Origin: Bolinopsis microptera
Taxonomy: Eukaryota; Ctenophora; Tentaculata; Lobata; Bolinopsidae
DNA length: 64,000 nucleotides
NCBI RefSeq assembly: GCF_026151205.1
Contig: NC_087079.1
Span: 6,668,169-6,732,168 of the forward strand
Direction of reading: 5' to 3'
The first letter of the stretch is position 1. Every line of letters starts with the position of its first letter. The notes below the pieces were generated by a model. It was given only the letters and a program-made list of their open reading frames with translations, ran no database searches and was not told where the DNA came from. Made by a program: the position numbers and the translations under genes. This document shows positions 56,950 through 64,000 of this stretch, one piece after another.

Positions 56950-57137
56950 GGTCAATATTACCGTGCTGTCCCAATACCATTAGTGAACTAATAACTCACT
57001 ATTCAGAAAGATCAGTATACCGTTTCGTTGCAGCTGTCCCGATACCATTTGTGAACTAGTAACTCACTATTCAGAAAGACCAGTATATCGTTACTTTGCA
57101 GCAGTCCCAATACCATTAGTTAGCTGGTAGCTCACTG
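56950..57137. repeat. 76-80-bp tandem repeat, three copies
   Basis: Each copy contains TGTCCCAATACCATT, TAACTCACTATTCAGAAAGA and CAGTATACCGTT or close variants. Confidence 0.85.
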
Positions 57138-57250
57138 TCTACTCGCCCGGTTAAGGACTAAGGACGTATGTAGAAACTGTTACATACTAAAAGTATATTG
57201 TCGTTCTAGAGAGCAAAGTAAAGCAAAGGAATATCAGAGTCACCCACTCT

Positions 57251-57971
57251 TTTTTTCCTTCTTTTTTTTAAAGAGAGGCTGGGCCTGGTTGGCCCACGAG
57301 AGGATAGCATATGAATGCTTTGCCTACCTCTGGGTTATGGCAGTCCTGTGGGAGGATGCCAGTGGAATCAAGATGTGTAATCAAGGATGATGGCAAGTGT
57401 TGTGGGGTGTGTCATAGATAAACGCTTAAGTGGTGGTTGAGTGTGGAAGAGAGAGGCGAAATAAGACGGCGTTAAAGTAGTCGCTATGTTACACCTGTCT
57501 GGTCCAACTCCTCTGGCACCACTAAGCGTTTAGTGTGGTTTGTAAAGTTGACAATGGTGGAGATGTGTTGGTTGTCGAATATGTCATTGACAGAGAGGTA
57601 GTAGTCCCGGAAATATTGACCTCTTATTTGAGCAATAGCCGGGCACTGTCCGAGAAAGTGTGAGACAGTCTCCTCTCCGTCGCCGCATTTAGGACAAGCA
57701 CTTGTGTCTGATTTGCGAATGGCGTGTAGGTGTTTGTTGAGGCCACAATGTCCCGTGATGAGGTGCACTGCAGTTCTGTAATTTTGTCTGTTGTTACTGA
57801 GTGTAGTGTTGAGATTTTTGATGATGTTGATGTTTTTATGTCCAAGTGTCAGTTTAGTGTGTCTGGGACCATCAGTAATCCATGATTCTTGATTAAGTTT
57901 TGTGACTTTGTCGTTGATCAGGCGTTTGATGTAAGATTGTGGAATTGGGCAATTCAAAGTGGATTCACTCT
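57251..57971 (-). mobile_element. 5'-truncated LINE with poly-A-like tail and 12-bp TSD
   Basis: GTCACCCACTCT is duplicated exactly at 57239-57250 and 57972-57983. Between the copies, on the minus strand, lies the 3' end of a LINE: an open frame (57484-57957) with LITGHCGLNKHLHAI and the terminal zinc-finger-like CPKCGDGEETVSHFLGQC, then about 230 nt of 3'UTR, then an A-rich tail (AAAAAAAAGAAGGAAAAAAA) next to the left duplication. This is the expected product of target-primed reverse transcription with incomplete extension. Confidence 0.9.
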
Positions 57972-57983
57972 GTCACCCACTCT

Positions 57984-59440
57984 GTCTGTGTTATAAAAAG
58001 ATTTATTAAGCTTTTAGCCGGGGACCTCAGGATTTTGAGTTCATAAAAGATATGGCAGAATGACAGGCTGAGCGCCGCCCAGTAAATAAGCTCTAGCTCA
58101 ACTCTCAAGTAGGTAAATTTAAAGAACGCATGAATCACAGTATCCACCACACCCGTGTGTCACGTACCATAGGCATAGGCATAGATTCACGTCACGATAC
58201 CTGCTGTTTGTTAAATCTGGCTGGGGCCACAGCGTGCTAAATCACTCTCCACTCGATCTTTTAGTTTTTCTTCAGGGTTGGGTTGGAAGCAGATTAAAGG
58301 GTGAGGGTTTCAAATTGAAATAGTCATTCAGGGTCAAAACGGGTTGAAAATGTCATGAGTCATTCGAGTGTAGGGTGATTAATCATCATCCCAGCGCGGA
58401 GCAACAATTTGGGTCTCACTCTCAGCTTTAGTGTTGGTGTCTACTTTCAGGAATCTGGTCGGACAAATACGTCAGCTGATAAGTTAGCTCATTATTTTTA
58501 TAGCAGCACCAAACGCAAAATACTTTAAAAAACCGTTCCGGCGTTACCTGGGGACCCCAGGCTATAATAATGTTCATAATTATAAACGATAGAGATTCGG
58601 TGGAATGACGTACAGGCTGAGCGCCGCCCAATAAAGAAAACCCGAGCTCGAAATCGAAATTAAGGGAACGATTGAGTATGGAGTACGAGTTTAATTTACA
58701 GTGACGAAACTAAATTTGATTTGATTTATTGATCACAATCTTTGAAAAATAAAATTATATAACATAATTTTTAGAAATATTGGATCGAGTACACGGACAC
58801 CTGAAAATTTGCAAACATAATCATTTATATTTATTTATTACTTTATGCTTTATTATATATATGTAATCAAAACACAAGACACATAAAACAGACATAACAA
58901 GTAGATTATATTAAGTTTAGTTGTCGGTCAACCCGCAACTCCTCCTTAACCCTTTTTAACGGGTGATACTCGTAAAATATATGTTCGACGAGTCCAACTC
59001 GGCGCGCGTCCTGGTAGGTTATAAACATACATCGTGGCCCAGTGGTGCATCGTGCTACAAGATGTGATCAAGGATGCACATAGTATATAGTATGTACGTG
59101 TAGTCGGTGGCGCGCGCACGAGCTTCAAGTCGCTCGTGCACGGTGTGACTTTCAGTTTACAGTAGTTGCGAGTTGCGCGCTGTGTCATACTCGATGCTGG
59201 CAAATAAAAAAAGATTTGATACTAGACTTTGTACTTTTACTCATTACGTTGTGGCGTGTTACATTATAATTTTTATTTAGTGATCTAAATATAGCCTAGA
59301 AAGGATTTGTATCACGTCGTGACCCCCACGGTCGTTTCTACGATACAGGGGGAGCCGCGCACTTGTGCGCGGCGGGTCATACAACATATGACAAGAATTA
59401 GAAAAGATCACCAGACTTTTTGCCTGTAAAACCAAATTTA
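57984..59440. other. Intergenic region with two copies of a dispersed repeat
   Basis: Segments at about 58015-58086 and 58546-58633 share GGGGACCTCAGG, GTTCATAA and GACAGGCTGAGCGCCGCCCA with 49509-49582. A strong hairpin GCCGCGCACTTGTGCGCGGC lies at about 59352-59371. No gene is recognised. Confidence 0.55.
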
Positions 59441-60297
59441 GTAGAGGCTCTTACGGGCAAAAAGACGTGTTTTCTGCTACGAGTTTAGAGACCTAACCGC
59501 TAATTGGACACAATAGTATGATGTCTAAAGATCGATAATATGTTAAGAAGTATAAATTTGGCCTTATTAGTCACGTGCTATACCAATGCGCGTTTTAAAC
59601 TTTGACAGTCTATTACTCTAAGGCAAATAGAGTAATTATATTCATATTTTGTCAGCAATAAGATCACATTATTTTCTATTTAGTGTGAAAATATGAGCTA
59701 GAACGGACATAATCTCGCTGAGTTATAGCTGTTTGAAATTTATGATGAACGCGCGGCTGCCAATTGATAACAACTAAATGCTTTTGCGCGTAGTGCGCGT
59801 CGAAAATTTGGCAAAAACGCTTGCGGAGTGACAATATTCAAACTTCGATAAAGTATATGAAGTGGGTACTTCTCGGAAAGGAAAAATTTTGGCAAACACG
59901 ATGTGACTATTTTTGGGTTGATTTAATGCAACTGCAAAAAATTATTCAAACTTCAAGCAAAAAAAGTCAAATTTTTACCACTTTTTTGGATTTTTACCCC
60001 CAAAAAAATAGAGGGATTTTTCAAATTTTTATATCATCTTGTGCGGCTGTGTTTTAGCTATCTCCATGCAAGTTTTGCCGACATGCCAACAAAATTAACT
60101 TGTTCAAAATATCAAAAAAACATGGTTTTTGGCCTATTTTTTGCCCAAAAATCGGTTTTTTGCAATTTTACCCCCAAAAAGTCAGTCCAATCATCTTAAA
60201 ACTACTTTTAATCGATTCTACGGTCAAAAATACGTCTAGTAAGGTGTATCTGGGGTCCCTAGCGTATCGAGCAGACAATGCCCGTAAGAGCCTCTAC
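59441..60297. mobile_element. 857-bp TIR element with TA target site
   Basis: The termini GTAGAGGCTCTTACGGGCA (59441) and the inverse complement ending at 60297 match exactly and are flanked by TA on both sides. The interior has inverted-looking GCGCGCAAAAGCA/TTTACCCCCAAAAA stretches but no recognisable transposase, so it appears non-autonomous. Confidence 0.85.
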
Positions 60298-60435
60298 TAA
60301 ACGGATTAAACGGATTAAACGGATTAAACGTTAATTGGTCAAGAGAAGCCCTAACACTCCTGGCTTGACAATACAAGAATGAAATCATAACCTAGAAATC
60401 AGATACGAAAGCCGTGAAAAAACAAATATCATAAT
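60298..60435 (-). other. 3' end of the intact LINE with 9-bp tail repeats
   Basis: On the minus strand, downstream of the LINE stop codon, about 110 nt of 3'UTR ends in three units of TTTAATCCG. Short 3' tandem repeats instead of poly-A are known for several non-LTR clades. The repeat directly abuts the TIR element. Confidence 0.6.
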
Positions 60436-63400
60436 TTAAGCTAAGTCTCTCGGGAAACGAAGTGAATCTATATTAACTAAAAATTTAGCAATCTCTTTTA
60501 AAAGCTTTGGTTGAGTGAATATGAGATCCATTCCCTCGAAGAGGTTGGTTTTAGCTTCAGGGCTAAGGCGGTCCCTGTTGTCTTGGTAGAGGGGGCAGGT
60601 TCTAAGCACATGAACCTCATCTTCAATTATGGGATCAAAGAAGGGTAACTCTGCCATGTACTCCAGAGTGTTCTTGTCCTTAGTGGAACATGTAGGACAG
60701 ATACGATTTAGGATGTTGTTTCTTCTGTCTTGTCCATGGCGTCCCGTTTCAATATTTAGGCGGTGAGAGCTAGTCCTTATTTGGGCTAGTCTTTTTGACT
60801 GGTTATATGGAAGATAGAGAGAGAGGTATTTTTCACAACCAAAACTTGATTTAATCGAATTGTAAAATCCAAGTTTTCTGTTGAGCTGTCTCTCTTCATC
60901 CCATTGCGTTCTAAAGCAAGAACGGAGAACATCTCGTTTCTGAATGGGTGATAGTTGCCTTTCGTTCGTTTCTGCCAGAAATTGATTCATCGACGTAATG
61001 CCGGAGTACCATGATATGCCCATTTTCTTTTGTTCTGTGAAAGCATGTCGAACAAGGGCGTCCGATCCGGAAGTTTCCATGCTTTCTAGTCTTCGAACAT
61101 AGTTAAATACTTGGGGACTGGCCTCAATAGCAAGAGGGTATCGACCCGTATCGCCCCACACTCCTGCATTGGAGGTTCTTTTGCCGACGCTTATAGTCCA
61201 CTTTAGGAAGGAGAGGTGAACTTTCTCGATCTGATCTTCGGCAATTTCCTTGAGTTGAGGGAACTTGTTCCGGGAAGAGAATGCCGTCGTGAATTTGGTC
61301 TGGGGTAACCATATCTGACAACCGTAAGAGGCGATAGGGAGAACTAAGGCGTCGAAAAGCTTAAATATCACAGTTTTCTTAATTGACTGTAGGTCAATCA
61401 TACTTTTGAGTGAGAAGTAGCTTCTGATAGCTTTCTGCTTCAATTTCACTTGTGCTAGCTTCAGACTTCCAGTAAGAGTAAATGTTATGCCGAGGTAGGT
61501 ATATTCTCGGACAGAGGAGATGGATATTTGGCCGTAAGTGAAGTTTTTGCTTTCTTTTAGTATCCTCCCAGCACGGTTGAAAACCATGATAGCTGTTTTA
61601 GATATGTTAACTGACAAGCCCCACTCAAGGCAGTAGGATTCGAGAGTGTTGAGCATTTTCTGGAGACTCATCGAATTTAGGGCAAGCAGTATTAGATCAT
61701 CAGCCCAGAGTAAGTGAGTTACTCGTGTCGAATTGATGATAGGCACTTCAACTTCTTCCAGCTCGTTAAGGTCTTCAGAGAGCTGATGGATAAATATCTT
61801 AAAGAGTTCAGGAGACATTGGGTGACCCTGTTCTGTGCCACAAAGAACATCAATCCTTTCTGACAGTTTGTTCAAGAGTTTAATTTTCGCTGATGAGTTA
61901 GTATACATGTGTTTCAAACAGCTGAAGAATCGGCCTTGTATTCCTAAGTGCCAAATCTTGTATAAGAGAGCTTCTCTGCAAACTGTGTCGAAAGCTTTGG
62001 CATAGTCGACGAAGCACGCGTAGACTCGCTCTTTCTTCTTTGATATATACTTCTCTACACATGTTGAAAGGGTTAGCATATGGTCAGCAGTTTGTGCTCC
62101 TTTGCAGAACCCTAGTTGATTCGAGGTGTCAGGACAAGCAAGATTTCTGAAACTGATCAGGCGCTGTAGAAGTATACCAGAAAATAGCTTCCCGATATTA
62201 CTAGCAACAGCAATTGCTCTGTAGTTGTTTGGGTCGTATATACTACCTTTTTTGTGCAGCGGGGTTACGACTGAGGTGCTCCAGGGGTAGACACCAAAAG
62301 AGAGGCACTGATTGAACAAGTGTAAGATAGCGGTCTGCATGTTCATGTTCGAAGATTTAAGAAATTCGTTCAGGACACAATCCTCGGAAACCGCTTTGCC
62401 TCTTTTAAGGGAGTTGATGCATCTAAGGAGTTCTTCGTGTGTTATGTTTTGATCGAGAGATTCAGAGAGTTCCGACTGCAAATTACTCCTAGTCATCCCG
62501 TTCTGCAGTTGCTCGATTCTAGTTTCATCGATTGAAGGTTTGCCATATAGATCTTTAAAGAATTTGCAGAAGTTTAGCATGTCAAAGACGTCAAGTTTGC
62601 TACCTTCTGTCTTCAGTTCTTTAAGTTTCTTGAATCTTGCCCAATTAATATTGTCACCTGATTCAATATCACTACACAGTTCTTTAAAGAAGGATGACTT
62701 CTTAAGTTTGATGAGTTTTCTGTGAAGACGACGTTTCTCATAGTAGCTGTTTCTAAGGTATTGGCTTGCCGGGTTTTTTCCGTATGACTTGGCGAGACGA
62801 TTCAGTTCTCGCTTGCTATTGATGCACGCAGCATCAAACCAGGGTGCTTTGGGTTTCATCCGAGCCTTTTTTCCTCGGTATTTTTGGCGCTTTTTCCTAT
62901 TTTGTTTTGTTTTATTATTAGGAGTCATTTTTTCGGCAACATCATTTAGAATCTTAACAATACCTTGACTTAGACGTATCACGTCTTCTTTGTTATAACA
63001 TTCAGTTCCTATTATACTTTCAATTTGGTCTGCAAACTGAGGGGTATTTTGTACTGCAATATAGCGATACCGGTTCGCTTCATTTTCAGCCCCGTTCCAT
63101 TTATGTTTTTGGGGTGCATCTTCCAGGGTTTCTGTTAGCGCTTCCGCGTCGGAGATAACACTTTTACATTTTAGTTTGCAGAAACACGGTTTGTGGTCAG
63201 AGAACTTGGTGAGTTCTAGGATTTGGAATGAAGATACTCTCTCGCGGGTATTAGGAGTAGCAGCAAAATAATCAACTACACTGCTTCCGTTGTAGTTAAC
63301 CGAGGTGAAATCTCCGAATATATCTCCAAGTGTACACCCATTTAGGATTTGTAGATTGTTGCATGCTAAGAAGTCCAGAAAAAGCGCTCCCCTTGAGTTG

Positions 63401-64000
63401 TGTATTTGGTCCTTACTAATTCTCTCGACCGACTCAGGAAAACTTATAGGGTAATTTACTTCCGGTTCATGTTCATCACTGAGCTCTTCTGGTGTGGTGT
63501 TTTTACCGGCAGTTCTTGCATTCAGATCACCTACCAGGAGTGTTTCTCCTAAATTGGGGGTTTTGGCCCTAAATTCCAATAAGAGATCTAATGTACTCGG
63601 TTCTGACAATCCTTTTCGTCGTGCTTTGTAAGAGGATTGTTCAGGGGAGTCATACACATTTATAATAGTGAATTTCCGACTATCATCTTGGGGGAATACA
63701 GTGATGGCCTGGAGATCCGGACATCCCGTTCTTAACAGCTTGACGTTCGAAGTGAGGGAACGGTGTACACCAATACATATGCCACCAGAGCGAGAGTCAG
63801 CTCTTAAGCTATTGAAACACTCGTAATTGGGAAGCGAGAAGTTTTGTTTGGTTTCTTGGAGACAGAAAATCAAGCTTTGCTGCAGGATTTCCACAAAATC
63901 ACTGTCATTTGTTTTAAGGCCCTCTTCGCTCATCACGGTGTCGTGGATGTTCCAAGATAAGATCGGGAGTTCCGAGAGGATTTTGGTTTCCAGTCTAACA
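60436..64000 (-). CDS. LINE ORF2: endonuclease plus reverse transcriptase, partial at the right edge
   Basis: The frame is open from the stop at 60436-60438 to the window edge, over 1185 codons without a break. The apurinic-like endonuclease begins LPILSWNIHDT near the edge, with CLQETKQ, LLVGDLNAR and SDHKPCF motifs. The reverse transcriptase has TPLHKKGSIYDPNNYRAI, FVDYAKAFDTV (catalytic Asp at about 62008) and LLWADDLILLA (about 61700-61715), where Trp takes the place of Tyr in the usual YADD. After the thumb, a CPTC ... HVLRTC zinc-finger-like motif lies near the C-terminus. There is no RNase H signature that I can see. The unbroken frame suggests a young and perhaps active copy. The clade was not determined, and the 5' part and any ORF1 lie outside the window. 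Confidence 0.93.
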   Translation of the reverse strand, partial: VRLETKILSELPILSWNIHDTVMSEEGLKTNDSDFVEILQQSLIFCLQETKQNFSLPNYECFNSLRADSRSGGICIGVHRSLTSNVKLLRTGCPDLQAITVFPQDDSRKFTIINVYDSPEQSSYKARRKGLSEPSTLDLLLEFRAKTPNLGETLLVGDLNARTAGKNTTPEELSDEHEPEVNYPISFPESVERISKDQIHNSRGALFLDFLACNNLQILNGCTLGDIFGDFTSVNYNGSSVVDYFAATPNTRERVSSFQILELTKFSDHKPCFCKLKCKSVISDAEALTETLEDAPQKHKWNGAENEANRYRYIAVQNTPQFADQIESIIGTECYNKEDVIRLSQGIVKILNDVAEKMTPNNKTKQNRKKRQKYRGKKARMKPKAPWFDAACINSKRELNRLAKSYGKNPASQYLRNSYYEKRRLHRKLIKLKKSSFFKELCSDIESGDNINWARFKKLKELKTEGSKLDVFDMLNFCKFFKDLYGKPSIDETRIEQLQNGMTRSNLQSELSESLDQNITHEELLRCINSLKRGKAVSEDCVLNEFLKSSNMNMQTAILHLFNQCLSFGVYPWSTSVVTPLHKKGSIYDPNNYRAIAVASNIGKLFSGILLQRLISFRNLACPDTSNQLGFCKGAQTADHMLTLSTCVEKYISKKKERVYACFVDYAKAFDTVCREALLYKIWHLGIQGRFFSCLKHMYTNSSAKIKLLNKLSERIDVLCGTEQGHPMSPELFKIFIHQLSEDLNELEEVEVPIINSTRVTHLLWADDLILLALNSMSLQKMLNTLESYCLEWGLSVNISKTAIMVFNRAGRILKESKNFTYGQISISSVREYTYLGITFTLTGSLKLAQVKLKQKAIRSYFSLKSMIDLQSIKKTVIFKLFDALVLPIASYGCQIWLPQTKFTTAFSSRNKFPQLKEIAEDQIEKVHLSFLKWTISVGKRTSNAGVWGDTGRYPLAIEASPQVFNYVRRLESMETSGSDALVRHAFTEQKKMGISWYSGITSMNQFLAETNERQLSPIQKRDVLRSCFRTQWDEERQLNRKLGFYNSIKSSFGCEKYLSLYLPYNQSKRLAQIRTSSHRLNIETGRHGQDRRNNILNRICPTCSTKDKNTLEYMAELPFFDPIIEDEVHVLRTCPLYQDNRDRLSPEAKTNLFEGMDLIFTQPKLLKEIAKFLVNIDSLRFPRDLA

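Larger units (their letters stand above)
56206..57238. other. 5' flank of the secreted sushi-type gene, with two tandem repeats
   Basis: It contains the 12-bp repeat at 56361-56550 and the 76-80-bp repeat at 56950-57137. No gene is recognised. Confidence 0.45.

Noticed and set aside
59352-59371. Strong GC hairpin resembling a bacterial terminator
   Set aside because: Eukaryotic context and no gene end nearby; it is noted only as a hairpin.
63937-64000. GTG or ATG near 63936 as the start of the LINE ORF2
   Set aside because: The frame stays open to the window edge and encodes the expected endonuclease start (LPILSWNIHDT), so the real start lies outside.

Overview
The window is nuclear DNA from an animal. 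It is AT-rich, has GT-AG introns, and carries metazoan gene families: EF-hand troponin C-like proteins, a CUB/LDLa serine protease, an ephrin-receptor-like cysteine-rich receptor, a TRPA channel, a Kv channel, an apextrin-C-like secreted protein and a sushi-type secreted protein. A cnidarian (possibly hydrozoan) or another early-branching invertebrate fits best. That is an inference from gene content; nothing in the sequence proves it.

Layout, left to right. 1-7.5 kb: two tandem plus-strand troponin C-like genes, each 156 codons in five exons with identical exon lengths, sharing a promoter block, a 3'UTR stem-loop and an unusual density of CACGTG E-boxes. 8.5-18.1 kb: an 11-exon plus-strand gene for a secreted, probably GPI-anchored S1 protease (532 aa: signal peptide, S1, CUB, LDLa). 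Three of its splice boundaries are tandemly duplicated, one of them about 15 times, and its stop codon starts an octamer array. 20.6-25.0 kb: a 12-exon plus-strand type I membrane protein (453 aa) with GCC2/GCC3-type cysteine repeats and a 650-bp decamer array in one intron. 27.0-29.3 kb: a single-exon minus-strand TRPA-like channel with few ankyrin repeats. 29.3-41.6 kb: a gene desert with a 2-kb satellite of 32-bp units and a nested 4.1-kb inverted-repeat complex. 41.6-44.9 kb: a six-exon plus-strand Kv channel (545 aa) whose S6 lacks the second proline of PxP, as in electrically silent subunits. 46.6-47.9 kb: a minus-strand secreted coiled-coil protein with an apextrin-C-like domain. 54.2-56.2 kb: a minus-strand secreted protein (256 aa) with an unrecognised domain plus a sushi-like domain. 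57.2-64 kb: LINE sequence, including a 5'-truncated insertion with a perfect 12-bp target-site duplication and an intact endonuclease/reverse transcriptase ORF running off the right edge.

Exon models were built by hand. Coding phase agrees at every junction in the seven main multi-exon models, and each gives an uninterrupted protein with recognisable domains or a signal peptide; the first intron junction of the apextrin-C-like gene required choosing among possible acceptors. The genes do not form an operon or an obvious pathway. Accessory DNA dominates: several structurally complete miniature inverted-repeat transposons (hAT type with 8-bp TSD, TA-target types), long palindromes and many young minisatellites, often lying exactly on splice sites or stop codons.
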